Below, piece after piece: positions 50,600 to 60,837 of a DNA stretch of 64,000 bases. Within the stretch, counting starts at the first letter, position 1. Each line of letters starts with the position of its first letter. The notes under the pieces are model-generated. The model was given only the letters and a program-made list of their open reading frames with translations. It was not told the origin of the DNA and made no database searches. Position numbers and translations under genes: made by a program. Location of the stretch: contig CAXXJI010000004.1 in assembly GCA_963666035.2 (NCBI GenBank), forward strand, positions 124,001 to 188,000. The letters run 5' to 3'. Source of the stretch: CALMFG01 sp963666035. Lineage in GTDB: Bacteria > Bacillota > Clostridia > Christensenellales > CALMFG01.

Positions 50600-52669
50600 A
50601 TGAAGGATTATGCTACCACAGACATTAGAAACATTGCGTTGGTCGGTCACGGAGGAGACGGGAAGACTTCGTTGGTCGAGGCGATGTTGTTTGATGCGGG
50701 TGCAACTGATCGACTGGGTAAAGTCGAGGAAGGAAATACGCATACTGACTTCGATCCGGAAGAAATCGAGCGCAAAATATCCATAATGACAGGTTTTGCT
50801 CCGATTGAATGGAACAAAATGAAGATAAATGTGATGGATGCCCCGGGATATTTCGATTTTGTGGGCGAAAACATTCAAGCTTATCATCTGGCTGATTCGG
50901 CTGTAATCGTGGTCAGCGCCAAGTCCGGGCTGTCGGTGGGTGCGGAAAAGGCGTGGGATTACTGTGAAAAACATCATCTGGCCAGAGCGTTTTTTATCAA
51001 CCAGATGGACAAAGAAAACGTCAATTATGATAAAGCGTTTGCGTCGCTCAAAGACAAGTACGGTGTTAAGGTGACGCCTGTACAAATCCCGATTGGTGAC
51101 GGACTTGACTTTAAGGGTATTGTCGATGTCATCGAAATGAAAGCCTACGATGTCTCCGCGAAAAAGAGTAAAGAGATTCCGATTCCTGACGGGATGAAAG
51201 ATAAAGTGGAAGCTTTGCGCAGTGAGATCGTGGAAAACGCGGCTGAAAACGACGAAGCACTTTTGGAAAAATTCTTTGGCGGCGAAGAACTTTCCAAAGC
51301 GGATATTGTAAAGGGCTTGAAAGTTGGTATTGAATCTGGCGACGTGGTGCCAGTGTTTGTCGGTTCCGCCTCCGAGAATATGGGTATCGACCTGTTTTTG
51401 GATAATGTCATTGCTTTTTTACCGAGCCCTGATAAAGCGACACTGCTGAAAGGCAAACAAGGTGAAAACGACATTGAGGTTGCAATTGATGCGTCCAAAC
51501 CGTTTATGGCGAAAGTATGCAAAACCGTAGCCGACCCGTTTATGGGTAAGCTTTCGGTTTTTAAAGTGATACAGGGTGAAATCACCAGCAGCACAAATAT
51601 TCAAAATGTCAATAAAGGCAAAGCTGAAAAGCACAGCACCATATATGTCATGGACGGTAAAAAGCAGGTGGGCGTTGAAAAATTGGTCGCCGGTGATATT
51701 GGTGCCGTGGCCAAATTGACACTCACCGAAACCGGAGACACGCTGGCCGATCCATCGGTCAAAGCTGTGCTTGAAACCATCACTTTCCCGACACCCAGCA
51801 TTTCGCTGGCGGTTGACGCCAAAAAGCAGGGCGAAGAGGAAAAGGTATTTGCCGGTCTGCACAGATTGGAGGAAGAAGATCCAACCATCACGGTGGAAGT
51901 GCAAAAAGAGACCGCTGAAACGCTGATCAGCGGCATGGGTGAATTACAGATCGATATTATCTGCAAAAAGCTCGCTCATAAATTCCACGTGGAAGCCAAA
52001 CTTTCAGAACCGCGGCTTCCGTATCGTGAAACTATTACCAAAAAAGTCACTGCCGAAGGCAAGCATAAAAAGCAATCCGGCGGACACGGGCAATTCGGTG
52101 ATGTATTTATCGAATTTGAACCCGTCTATGACGGCCCTGAATTTGAGTTTGTCGATAAAATTGTCGGCGGTTCGGTGCCGCGGCAATATATTCCGGCTGT
52201 GGAAAAAGGCTTAAAAGAGAGTTTGGTCAAAGGTGTTCTGGCAGGATATCCGATGGTTAACATCCGTGCGACTTTGTTTGACGGTAAATTCCATCCGGTG
52301 GATTCCTCTGAAATGGCATTTAAGATGGCGGCTTATCAGGCGTATAAAACCGGATGTACCTCCGCGAACCCGGTATTGCTGGAACCCATCCTAAAAGCAA
52401 AAATCACCGTACCGGATGAATACATGGGCGATATCATCGGCGATATGAACCGCCGCCGCGGCCGTATCCTCGGCATGAATCCGGTGGATGGACTGCAGGT
52501 GGTGGAAGCCGAAGTGCCTCAGGCCGAGATGGTTAAATACGCGACTGACTTGCGCTCCATGACGCAGGGCCGCGGATCGTTTATTGTGAACTTTGAGCGG
52601 TACGAAGAAGTGCCCGGCAACCTTTCCGCCAAAATTGTGGAAGAAGCCAAGAAAGATCAAGAAGCATAA
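50600..52669 (+). CDS. Elongation factor G-like GTPase (EF-G-II type)
   Basis: 689 residues with all EF-G domains. The GTPase has G1 GHGGDGKT (16-23), G3 DAPGYFDF and G4 NQMD (134-137) in place of the usual NKMD; switch I reads FDPEEIERKISI rather than EEQERGITI. Domains III-V follow, with GDVFIEFEP, FHPVDSSEMAFKMAAYQAY and RRRGRILGMNP. These differences place it with EF-G-II/FusA2 paralogues, not the canonical fusA of the str operon. Such paralogues may be specialised for translocation or recycling; the role here is unknown. SD AAGGAGG precedes the ATG. Confidence 0.9.
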   Translation: MKDYATTDIRNIALVGHGGDGKTSLVEAMLFDAGATDRLGKVEEGNTHTDFDPEEIERKISIMTGFAPIEWNKMKINVMDAPGYFDFVGENIQAYHLADSAVIVVSAKSGLSVGAEKAWDYCEKHHLARAFFINQMDKENVNYDKAFASLKDKYGVKVTPVQIPIGDGLDFKGIVDVIEMKAYDVSAKKSKEIPIPDGMKDKVEALRSEIVENAAENDEALLEKFFGGEELSKADIVKGLKVGIESGDVVPVFVGSASENMGIDLFLDNVIAFLPSPDKATLLKGKQGENDIEVAIDASKPFMAKVCKTVADPFMGKLSVFKVIQGEITSSTNIQNVNKGKAEKHSTIYVMDGKKQVGVEKLVAGDIGAVAKLTLTETGDTLADPSVKAVLETITFPTPSISLAVDAKKQGEEEKVFAGLHRLEEEDPTITVEVQKETAETLISGMGELQIDIICKKLAHKFHVEAKLSEPRLPYRETITKKVTAEGKHKKQSGGHGQFGDVFIEFEPVYDGPEFEFVDKIVGGSVPRQYIPAVEKGLKESLVKGVLAGYPMVNIRATLFDGKFHPVDSSEMAFKMAAYQAYKTGCTSANPVLLEPILKAKITVPDEYMGDIIGDMNRRRGRILGMNPVDGLQVVEAEVPQAEMVKYATDLRSMTQGRGSFIVNFERYEEVPGNLSAKIVEEAKKDQEA

Positions 52670-52693
52670 AAACGATTTATTAACGAACTGTAA

Positions 52694-52731
52694 AAGACGG
52701 CGGAATCAGATTGGATTTTGCCGTCTTTTTG
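52694..52731 (+). terminator. Terminator of the EF-G-like gene
   Basis: AAGACGGC pairs with GCCGTCTT around an 18-base loop, followed by TTTTG. Confidence 0.75.
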
Positions 52732-52773
52732 TTTACATCATGTTTATCGGGTGCGATAATAGACTTATTGGAG

Positions 52774-52802
52774 TTGCAAATTTTAGCAAACGTGAGTATA
52801 AT
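52774..52802 (+). promoter_or_regulatory. Promoter of lon
   Basis: TTGCAA (52774-52779) and TATAAT (52797-52802), 17-base spacing. No CIRCE or obvious CtsR site is seen. Confidence 0.72.
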
Positions 52803-52855
52803 AACGGGACTTAAAAAAGAATAAGCGAGTGAGAACTTTGAGTAAAGAGATATTA

Positions 52856-55174
52856 ATGAATGATAAAAAAATGAGCAGTATTTATCCTATGATCGCGCTT
52901 CGCGGTATGGTGGTTTTCCCTTATATGGTACTGCATTTTGATGTAGGCAGAGACAAATCGGTCAAAGCGCTGGAAAAAGCGATGGCTGACGATCAGCGCA
53001 TTTTTCTGGTCGCTCAAAAAGACATTAATGTAGACAGCCCCAAAGCGGATGATATATATCATATCGGAACGGTATGTGATGTCAAACAGGTGCTGAAAAT
53101 GCCGGGCGACACCATCCGTGTTTTGGTAGAGGGCAGATCACGGGCCACGATTAAAGCCTATTTGGAGAACAAAGAGTTTTTTGAAGTGCAGGTTGAAACC
53201 ATATCTGAAAACGACGAAAAACCGACGATTGAGGAAAAAGCTTATATTCGCGCCGTGGTGGATTCGTTTGAGCGGTATTCACGAAAATCATCCAAGGTTT
53301 CTTCGGACGCTGTCGCGTCGGCAAGAGAAGTGGACGGCGCAGACAAGCTGAGCGATCTTATTTGTTCCTATATGCTCTACAGCACTGAAAGCAAACAGGA
53401 ACTCTTGGAGATGATCCATCCATTAGACCGATTAAAACGGCTTTTGGAAGTGATCTCCGAAGAAATTGAAATCATCGATGTGGAAAATGATATTAACCGC
53501 TCGGTGAAACGGCAAATTGACAAATCTCAACGAGAATACTATTTGCGTGAACAGATAAAGGTGATTCAAAAGGAACTTGGCGAAGACAACGTGGTGATGA
53601 GCGAGGTGAAAGCCCTGCGGGAGCGCTTGGACGCCAAGAAGATACCCAAAGAGGTGCGAGAAAAGTGCGATAAGGAACTTTCGAAACTGGAAAAAACATC
53701 GGCCAATTCGCCGGAGCTGAATGTGATGGTGAACTATCTGGACACCATAGCTTCTTTGCCGTGGGGAAAATTGACGCGGGACAAAATGAGCCTTGAGAAT
53801 GTGCAGAAGATTTTAGACGAAGATCATTATGGTCTTGAAAAGGTCAAAGAGCGTATTGTTGAATATATCGCTGTTTTGAAGATGAAAAAAGATATGCGCG
53901 GGCCAATTCTTTGCTTTGTCGGCCCTCCGGGCGTAGGTAAAACGTCGATCGCGCGGAGCATCGCACGAGCGGTGGGCAGAAACTTTGTGCGTATGTCGCT
54001 GGGCGGCGTGCGGGACGAAGCCGAAATTCGCGGACACCGCAGAACGTATATCGGCGCAATCCCGGGCAGAATCATCACATCCATCAAACAGGCGGGTACG
54101 GATAATCCGGTATTTTTGTTTGACGAAGTGGATAAGATGGCGTCAGATTTTCGTGGAGACCCAGCATCAGCCATGCTGGAGGTTTTGGATCCTGAGATCA
54201 ATTCATCGTTCCGAGACCATTATATCGACATCCCGTATGATCTTTCCAAGGTGATGTTTGTCACAACGGCCAACAGCACCGAAACCATACCCAAGCCTTT
54301 GTTGGACCGGATGGAGATCATTCAGCTTTCCAGTTACACCTATGAGGAAAAAGCCGAGATTGCTAAGCGCCACCTGATCGGGAAACAGGCCAAGGCACAC
54401 GGGCTTTCGGCTGAGCGGATTCAATTTGATGATGACGCACTGAATGATATCATCAATCTGTATACGAGGGAATCCGGCGTGAGAAGTTTGGAGCGTGAAA
54501 TCGCGTCTATTTGCCGAAAAGCGACGGCAGAGCTGATTAAATCCGGTGACAAGCAGATTACGATTACAAAAGAACTGGTACGCGAATACCTGCGGGCACC
54601 GCGGTATCTATACGATCATGTGGATGAGCAAAATCGTGTGGGTGTGGTCAATGGGCTGGCCTGGACGGCGACCGGCGGAGTGACGCTCAGCGTGGAAGCG
54701 ACAGTCTTTAAGGGCAGCGGGAAGTTGCAACTGACCGGCATGATGGGCGATGTGATGAAAGAATCGGCACAGACGGGTTTAAGTCTGGTGCGTGCTAAAG
54801 CGCCGGAGCTCAAAATAGACGAAGAGTTCCATAAGGATAAGGATATTCATATCCACATTCCTGAGGGAGCTATCCCAAAAGACGGTCCTTCGGCCGGCAT
54901 CACCATGGTGACAGCGTTGGTTTCAGTACTGACTGAGCGGCCTGTGAAAAGTAATGTGGCCATGACGGGTGAGGTGACTTTGACCGGACGTGTACTGCCG
55001 ATTGGCGGCCTAAAAGAAAAAGTGCTGGCGGCACTTCGGGCGGGCATCAACCGCATCATCATGCCTAAGGAAAACGAGAAGGATTTTGCCGATTTTCCGG
55101 AGGATTTGAAAAAGCGTGTAGACGTGGTTTTTGCCGAGGAAATTGACGATGTACTAAAGGAAGCGCTGGTCTAG
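52856..55174 (+). CDS. lon: ATP-dependent protease Lon (LonA)
   Basis: 772 residues from ATG 52856. The N-terminal LON substrate domain begins YPMIALRGMVVFPYMVLHFDVGR; a coiled coil leads to the AAA+ module with Walker A GPPGVGKT (356-363) and FLFDEVDKM; the protease domain has the Ser-Lys dyad S679 (DGPSAGIT) and K722 (GGLKEK), the same spacing as E. coli Lon. In-frame GTG 52829 and TTG 52838 are alternative starts with weak ribosome sites. engB follows four bases after the stop, the usual arrangement. Confidence 0.96.
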   Translation: MNDKKMSSIYPMIALRGMVVFPYMVLHFDVGRDKSVKALEKAMADDQRIFLVAQKDINVDSPKADDIYHIGTVCDVKQVLKMPGDTIRVLVEGRSRATIKAYLENKEFFEVQVETISENDEKPTIEEKAYIRAVVDSFERYSRKSSKVSSDAVASAREVDGADKLSDLICSYMLYSTESKQELLEMIHPLDRLKRLLEVISEEIEIIDVENDINRSVKRQIDKSQREYYLREQIKVIQKELGEDNVVMSEVKALRERLDAKKIPKEVREKCDKELSKLEKTSANSPELNVMVNYLDTIASLPWGKLTRDKMSLENVQKILDEDHYGLEKVKERIVEYIAVLKMKKDMRGPILCFVGPPGVGKTSIARSIARAVGRNFVRMSLGGVRDEAEIRGHRRTYIGAIPGRIITSIKQAGTDNPVFLFDEVDKMASDFRGDPASAMLEVLDPEINSSFRDHYIDIPYDLSKVMFVTTANSTETIPKPLLDRMEIIQLSSYTYEEKAEIAKRHLIGKQAKAHGLSAERIQFDDDALNDIINLYTRESGVRSLEREIASICRKATAELIKSGDKQITITKELVREYLRAPRYLYDHVDEQNRVGVVNGLAWTATGGVTLSVEATVFKGSGKLQLTGMMGDVMKESAQTGLSLVRAKAPELKIDEEFHKDKDIHIHIPEGAIPKDGPSAGITMVTALVSVLTERPVKSNVAMTGEVTLTGRVLPIGGLKEKVLAALRAGINRIIMPKENEKDFADFPEDLKKRVDVVFAEEIDDVLKEALV

Positions 55175-55177
55175 TGG

Positions 55178-55759
55178 ATGGAGATTAAAAAAGCGAGTTT
55201 TGTTAAATCCATCACGCGTATGAACGCGCATCCGGGCGGAGATCTGCCCGAAATTGCAGTGGCAGGTAAATCTAACGTCGGTAAATCATCGCTGATTAAT
55301 TATTTTTGCAATCAAAATAAGCTGGCTAAAACGTCAGGTACGCCGGGGAAAACGCGGCTGGTTAATTTTTTTCTTATCAATGAAGCGTTTTATCTGGTGG
55401 ATTTGCCGGGTTATGGCTACGCCAAGGTCTCCAAAACCGAGCAGGAAAGCTGGGGGCGGATGATTGAAGAATATTTGGTGGGTTCAAGGAATTTAAAAGC
55501 GATCGTGATTCTGGTGGATATCAGGCATAATCCGACACGAGATGATTTGATGATGTTTAACTGGGCGGCGCAGTACGCCATTCCCGTTATCTGTGTGGCG
55601 ACCAAAGCCGATAAGATTGCCAAGTCAAAGCGTTTTAACCAGACTAAAGCGATTCAGCAGATTATCGGATACGGTAAAGGGTTTGATATTTTTCCGGTTT
55701 CTGCTTCCGAGAAATTCGGAAAAGAAGCGGTTTTGGATGCCATTGAGGCATATTTGTAG
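55178..55759 (+). CDS. engB: Ribosome biogenesis GTPase EngB (YsxC/YihA)
   Basis: 193 residues, small TRAFAC GTPase needed for 50S assembly. G1 GKSNVGKSS is at 30-38, G3 is DLPGYGYA, G4 is TKADK and G5 is near SASEKFG. The N-terminal helix SFVKSITRMNAHP is conserved. It is coupled to lon. Confidence 0.95.
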   Translation: MEIKKASFVKSITRMNAHPGGDLPEIAVAGKSNVGKSSLINYFCNQNKLAKTSGTPGKTRLVNFFLINEAFYLVDLPGYGYAKVSKTEQESWGRMIEEYLVGSRNLKAIVILVDIRHNPTRDDLMMFNWAAQYAIPVICVATKADKIAKSKRFNQTKAIQQIIGYGKGFDIFPVSASEKFGKEAVLDAIEAYL

Positions 55760-55789
55760 AGAATAAAAGCAAGGGACATAAGGATCAGC

Positions 55790-56491
55790 ATGCAAGTTTA
55801 TGCCATCAGCGATTTACATTTATCGGGATTCAAACCCAAACCGATGGATATTTTCGGTGAAAATTGGAAAGATCATTGGACAAAAATCCGCGTGGATTGG
55901 CACAAACGTGTCCGCGAAGAGGATTTGGTACTGATACCGGGCGATATATCCTGGGCCATGCGCCTTTCCGAGGCGATGATCGACCTAAAGCAGATCGAAG
56001 AACTGCCGGGCAGCAAAATTATTTTGAAAGGGAATCATGACTATTGGTGGTCATCGCTCTCCCGTTTGATTAGCGAGCTTAAACCAAATACATACGTTCT
56101 ACAAAACAATGCGTTTGATTTTGAAGAATTAAGTGTGGCGGGTACGCGGGGGTGGACATGCCCATCGGACCGTGAGTTTAAGCCCGAGGATGAAAAAATT
56201 TATTTGCGTGAAGTGGAACGGCTGAAATTGTCTTTGGAAAAGGTTAAGCCGCGGGAGGATAAGAAAATCATCGCGATGATGCATTATCCGCCGTTCAATG
56301 AAAAGCGTGAGCCGACCGGTTTCACCGAACTTTTTGAAAGATATGGCGTTGAGACGGTGATTTACGGGCATCTGCATGACGCTTCGGCGTCCCAATCCTT
56401 CAACGGTGTTCATAACGGGATTCTGTATCAAAATGTATCCTGCGATTTTTTAAATTTTAAACTCAAAGAGATTGAAATCAGCTGGGAATAA
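55790..56491 (+). CDS. Metallophosphoesterase
   Basis: 233 residues of the calcineurin-like phosphoesterase fold. The five motifs are visible: DLHLSG, PGDISW, GNHDYWW, MHYPPF and GHLHDA, supplying the dinuclear metal site. The substrate is not evident. AAGGA lies upstream of the ATG. It follows engB by 30 bases, so it likely belongs to the lon-engB transcript. Confidence 0.88.
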   Translation: MQVYAISDLHLSGFKPKPMDIFGENWKDHWTKIRVDWHKRVREEDLVLIPGDISWAMRLSEAMIDLKQIEELPGSKIILKGNHDYWWSSLSRLISELKPNTYVLQNNAFDFEELSVAGTRGWTCPSDREFKPEDEKIYLREVERLKLSLEKVKPREDKKIIAMMHYPPFNEKREPTGFTELFERYGVETVIYGHLHDASASQSFNGVHNGILYQNVSCDFLNFKLKEIEISWE

Positions 56492-56531
56492 ATGTAGCAG
56501 AGATTTACGAGAAACGGCGAGGGGGTAAAGC

Positions 56532-57539
56532 ATGAAAGCGGAAGAAGGATTCGGCAGAATGAAACTGGAAGCGCTTGAAAAGGAAATTTTAAGCCCTTAT
56601 GCGGCCTTATCCATCGATGCAGAGCGTGAAATGCCGGTAGAGGAATGCCCTTTTCGCACAAAATTTCAACGGGATCGCGACCGCATCATCCATTCAAAGA
56701 GTTTTCGGCGATTAAAGCATAAAACACAGGTGTTTTTGTCCCCCGAGGGCGACCATTACCGGACGCGGCTGACCCATACGTTAGAGGTCTCGCAGATTGC
56801 GCGGACCATGGCGCGGTGCTTACGTCTCAACGAAGATTTAACCGAAGCGATTGCCATGGGGCATGATTTGGGGCATACACCTTTCGGGCATGCGGGCGAG
56901 CGCGCTTTGCAGCAGATTGATCCAGCATTTGAACATAACAAACACAGTTTGAGGGTAGTGAAATACCTCGAAAACGGCAAAGGACTGAACCTGACCATTC
57001 AGGTCAACGACGGGATTTTAAAGCATAAGAAAAACGACATTCCGATGACTCTGGAAGGTAAACTGGTCAATTTGTCCGATCGGATTGCGTACATCAATCA
57101 CGATATTGACGACGCCATTCGTGCCGGTGTACTGAAGGCCGACGATATACCAAAAAATCTGACCGATTATTTTGGCGACACGCATTCCAAACGGCTGGAC
57201 AGCATGATTTCGGATATTATCCAGAATTCCAGCGCGTCTGATATTCACCAATCTGAAACTTCGCAGAAACTGTTTGATGAATTTCGCAATTTCATGTTTG
57301 AGCATGTCTATTTCAATCCCGTGGCAAAGTCGGAAGAAGGCAAAGCCGAGCGTGTGATTTTGCAGCTATATGAGGCGTTTGATGCAGACCCGTCAGTGAT
57401 GCCGGACAATCAGGACGCCAGCATTGACAAGTACGGGAAAAAGCAGGCGATAATCGATTATATCGCCAGCATGACCGACCGGTATGTGATTAAAGTCTAC
57501 AATCAGCTGTTTGTGCCAACCGGGTGGAACGTGTATTAA
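56532..57539 (+). CDS. dgt: Deoxyguanosinetriphosphate triphosphohydrolase-like protein
   Basis: 335 residues of the dGTPase group of HD enzymes. RRLKHKTQVFLSPEGDHYRTRLTHTLEVSQIARTMAR and HDLGHTPFGHAGERAL give the HD metal ligands. These enzymes release triphosphate from dNTPs. It sits directly upstream of dnaG, as in most Clostridia, and may tune dNTP levels for replication. Confidence 0.92.
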   Translation: MKAEEGFGRMKLEALEKEILSPYAALSIDAEREMPVEECPFRTKFQRDRDRIIHSKSFRRLKHKTQVFLSPEGDHYRTRLTHTLEVSQIARTMARCLRLNEDLTEAIAMGHDLGHTPFGHAGERALQQIDPAFEHNKHSLRVVKYLENGKGLNLTIQVNDGILKHKKNDIPMTLEGKLVNLSDRIAYINHDIDDAIRAGVLKADDIPKNLTDYFGDTHSKRLDSMISDIIQNSSASDIHQSETSQKLFDEFRNFMFEHVYFNPVAKSEEGKAERVILQLYEAFDADPSVMPDNQDASIDKYGKKQAIIDYIASMTDRYVIKVYNQLFVPTGWNVY

Positions 57540-57560
57540 TTATCTTTGGAAAGGGTAGCC

Positions 57561-59336
57561 ATGGCATTTTTTGACCAGGATTTTATCAACGAACTTTTGG
57601 CCAAAACCGATATTGAATCGGTGGTTTCCGACTATGTGCCGCTCCAGAGTAAATCCGGCCGTATGTGGGGCCTTTGTCCTTTCCATTCCGAGAAAACGCC
57701 GTCTTTTTCGGTGACCAAAGAAAAACAGATATTTTATTGTTTTGGGTGTCACGAAGGCGGCAATGCCATCAGCTTTTTGATGAAGATGGACAAACTGACT
57801 TTCCCAGAGGCAGTGGAGCGATTGGCCGAGCGGGCGGGCATGCCGATGCCTGAGCAGAAAAGCGGCAGTGCGGATTATGAGAAAAACAAACAAAAGCGGC
57901 AGCATATTTATGAGATTAATAAGCTGGCGGCGCATTACTTCTATGACAGATTAAACAGTGAAGCAGGCATCAGTGCGCTGGCGTATTTAAAAAAGCGCGG
58001 GCTCAGCCCTAAAACCATCACCAAATTCGGGTTGGGTTATGCCCCCGAAACATGGGATGATCTCCTGTTGCATTTAAAAGCCAAAGGTTGTAAGATAGAC
58101 GAAGTCAGCGAAGCGGGGCTGTGTACGGTGAAAAACGGTAAAGCGTTTGATGCGTTTCGAAACCGTGTGATGTTTCCGATCATCAATATTTTTGGCGAAG
58201 TGATCGGTTTTGGCGGACGCGTGATGGACGATGCGAGCCCTAAATATTTAAACACATCGGATACGCCGGCCTTCAACAAGCGAAGAAACGTATATGCGCT
58301 GAATTTCGTTAAAACTATTAAAAAAATTCAGTCGGTTGTACTGGTGGAAGGCTATATGGATGTCATCTCCCTGTATGAACGGGGTGTGGTCAACGCGGTC
58401 GCTACGCTGGGAACGGCATTGACTCGCGAGCAGGCGCAGCTCATTAAGCGCTATGTGCCGCTGGTATATGTGGCTTACGACGGCGACAACGCGGGACAAA
58501 AAGCCACCGAAAAAGCATTGGACATTTTGGAATCGGTCGGGCTTTCCGCCAGAGTGATTACCTTCACCGAAGGCATGGATCCGGATGAGTACATCAAAAC
58601 TTTTGGATATGCCGAGTTTGTCAAGCAAGCAAAAGCGGCGAAGGAAGCCACCGCGTTCCGTTTGGATCGTCTAAAACAGGGTTTTAACCTAAGCGTTTTT
58701 GAAGATAAAGCAAAATATGTTGTCGAGGGTACGAAGACACTGCTGCATTTAAAAAACCCCATTGAGCGAGAACAGTATATTCTGCGTCTCTCAAAAGAAA
58801 CAGGGCACTCGGTTCAAGCGATAAAAGATCAGATGTCTGCGGCAACCAGCGGTGACAGTACAGCAGCGGCGCCATCACAGATATTGCATCATGAAAGTGA
58901 TGTGAAAGAAGGAGCAGCGCATGGTAAAATGGAAAAAATGATGGCGGCATATTTCCTTAAATATCCAAAAAGAACCGCACTTTATGAAATCGACCGCATT
59001 TTACCATATTTTATGTTAACGGAAGTTAAGGAAATTGTAAATTATATTAATTTAAAGATAAAAGAAGGTATTTTGCCGACGGATGCCGAAATTGTAACAG
59101 TCATTAGTGATGAAGCCAAGCGATTGGCAGCAGAATTGATTGCAACAGCAGAAGAAAACGATCTGGACGGCATGGATATCTCACATATTGTCGAGTTCTA
59201 TGAAATTCGTGCTCTGCAGCAGCAACTGGACAAAAAATACGCGCAGTTAAATGGGGGAAAATCAAATGAACAACTGCTCGCTGAGATCAGCGAGTTGAAT
59301 AAAGAATTGCATCAAAAGAAGAAGCGGCCAAATTGA
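57561..59336 (+). CDS. dnaG: DNA primase
   Basis: 591 residues. The zinc-binding domain has C39, H42, C60 and C63; the TOPRIM core includes VLVEGYMDVISLYERG and YDGDNAGQKA; the C-terminal helicase-binding region is helical and less conserved. It makes RNA primers for replication. ATG 57561 has GGAAAGGG five bases upstream; an in-frame TTG 57546 overlaps it. It is followed by rpoD, the classical macromolecular synthesis pairing. Confidence 0.96.
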   Translation: MAFFDQDFINELLAKTDIESVVSDYVPLQSKSGRMWGLCPFHSEKTPSFSVTKEKQIFYCFGCHEGGNAISFLMKMDKLTFPEAVERLAERAGMPMPEQKSGSADYEKNKQKRQHIYEINKLAAHYFYDRLNSEAGISALAYLKKRGLSPKTITKFGLGYAPETWDDLLLHLKAKGCKIDEVSEAGLCTVKNGKAFDAFRNRVMFPIINIFGEVIGFGGRVMDDASPKYLNTSDTPAFNKRRNVYALNFVKTIKKIQSVVLVEGYMDVISLYERGVVNAVATLGTALTREQAQLIKRYVPLVYVAYDGDNAGQKATEKALDILESVGLSARVITFTEGMDPDEYIKTFGYAEFVKQAKAAKEATAFRLDRLKQGFNLSVFEDKAKYVVEGTKTLLHLKNPIEREQYILRLSKETGHSVQAIKDQMSAATSGDSTAAAPSQILHHESDVKEGAAHGKMEKMMAAYFLKYPKRTALYEIDRILPYFMLTEVKEIVNYINLKIKEGILPTDAEIVTVISDEAKRLAAELIATAEENDLDGMDISHIVEFYEIRALQQQLDKKYAQLNGGKSNEQLLAEISELNKELHQKKKRPN

Positions 59337-59353
59337 TAGAAGGTGAAAACAGA

Positions 59354-60820
59354 TTGGCGAAAGAAAAGAAACCAGCAGCAGACGAAAAAAAATCTGCTGC
59401 GCAGCAAAAAACCGCTGTAAAACAAAGCGGTTCGGATGCCAAAGCTAAAACCAACGCAACCAAAGCTACGCCGGCAAAAAGCCCGGATGAAAAAGTAGAA
59501 AAAACCAACGTTGCGAAAACAGCCAAAGCACCCGAAAAGACAATTGAAAAAAAACCGTCGGCGGCATCGGCAAAAAAAGAAACGAAGCCCGTCGATAAAA
59601 AACCAGCACCAGCAAAAACAATAAAAACAACGGTTAAGTCACCGGAAGGGAAGACAACGGATCAACATATGGCAGAACAAGGCAAAGAACAAACGGACAT
59701 GACGCTGGAGGAACTGTTTGCAACCAAGTTCCAATCCAGCGAGCATCAGGAAAAACTAAAAAAAGTGATCGATGAAGGTAAGGAATCCGGATCGGTTACA
59801 TATAAAAAGCTAAACGATTCTTTGGAAGACAACGCGATTAAGCCTGAAACACTTGAGCGCATCTTAGGTGCGCTTGAATTGGCAAACATCAATGTCATCG
59901 ACGAAAAAGACGCTGAAGATGATGATTTGGACGATATCGCGGATGACGAGGACGACGGAAACGAACTGGATTTATCCATCCCAGAAGGGATCAATATTGA
60001 CGATCCGGTTCGGATGTACTTAAAAGAAATCGGTAAAGTACCTTTGCTGACGGCTGATGAAGAAGTAGCGCTGGCAAAAGCCATGGGCGCAGGCGACGAG
60101 AGCGCTAAGCGCAAATTGGCAGAAGCCAACTTGCGTCTGGTGGTTTCAATCGCTAAACGCTATGTTGGACGCGGGATGCTCTTCCTCGATTTGATTCAGG
60201 AAGGCAATCTTGGCTTGATTAAAGCTGTCGAGAAATTTGACTATACTAAAGGATATAAATTCTCCACCTATGCAACATGGTGGATTCGTCAAGCGATTAC
60301 GCGGGCGATTGCCGATCAGGCCAGAACCATCCGTATTCCGGTACATATGGTGGAAACCATCAACAAATTGATACGTGTATCCCGTCAGCTTTTGCAGAAG
60401 TACGGCAGAGACCCACAACCGGATGAAGTGGCCCGGGAGATGGATATTCCCGAGGAAAAGGTGCGTGAAATCATCAAGATTGCGCAAGAACCGGTGTCTT
60501 TGGAAACGCCGATTGGGGAAGAGGAAGACAGCCATTTGGGAGACTTTATCCCGGATGATGATGCGCCGGCACCTGCCGAGGCAGCCGCGTTTACCTTACT
60601 TAAAGAGCAGCTGATGGACGTGCTGGACACATTGACACCGCGAGAAGAAAAAGTGCTTTCACTAAGGTTCGGCCTTGAGGATGGACGTGCACGTACATTG
60701 GAAGAAGTCGGTAAGGAGTTTCAGGTGACGCGCGAACGTATCCGGCAGATTGAAGCCAAGGCTTTAAGGAAATTAAGGCATCCCAGCCGGTCAAAGAAAC
60801 TGAGAGACTTTTTAGAGTAA
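59354..60820 (+). CDS. rpoD: RNA polymerase primary sigma factor (SigA/RpoD)
   Basis: 488 residues. The first 100 or so residues are a low-complexity Lys/Ala/Pro-rich extension, then region 1.1 (EELFATKFQSSEHQEKLKKVIDEGKE), an acidic linker and regions 1.2-4: DDPVRMYLKEIGKVPLLTADEE, AEANLRLVVSIAKRYVGRGM, the LQEGNLGL-like DLIQEGNLGLIKAVEKFDY, TYATWWIRQAITRAIADQ and the final TRERIRQIEAKALRKLRHPSR. TTG 59354 has GAAGGTGA seven bases upstream. The basic tail may be removed in translation from an internal ATG at 59669, but no ribosome site supports that. Confidence 0.96.
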   Translation: MAKEKKPAADEKKSAAQQKTAVKQSGSDAKAKTNATKATPAKSPDEKVEKTNVAKTAKAPEKTIEKKPSAASAKKETKPVDKKPAPAKTIKTTVKSPEGKTTDQHMAEQGKEQTDMTLEELFATKFQSSEHQEKLKKVIDEGKESGSVTYKKLNDSLEDNAIKPETLERILGALELANINVIDEKDAEDDDLDDIADDEDDGNELDLSIPEGINIDDPVRMYLKEIGKVPLLTADEEVALAKAMGAGDESAKRKLAEANLRLVVSIAKRYVGRGMLFLDLIQEGNLGLIKAVEKFDYTKGYKFSTYATWWIRQAITRAIADQARTIRIPVHMVETINKLIRVSRQLLQKYGRDPQPDEVAREMDIPEEKVREIIKIAQEPVSLETPIGEEEDSHLGDFIPDDDAPAPAEAAAFTLLKEQLMDVLDTLTPREEKVLSLRFGLEDGRARTLEEVGKEFQVTRERIRQIEAKALRKLRHPSRSKKLRDFLE

Positions 60821-60837
60821 AATAAGCGATTAAGTTT

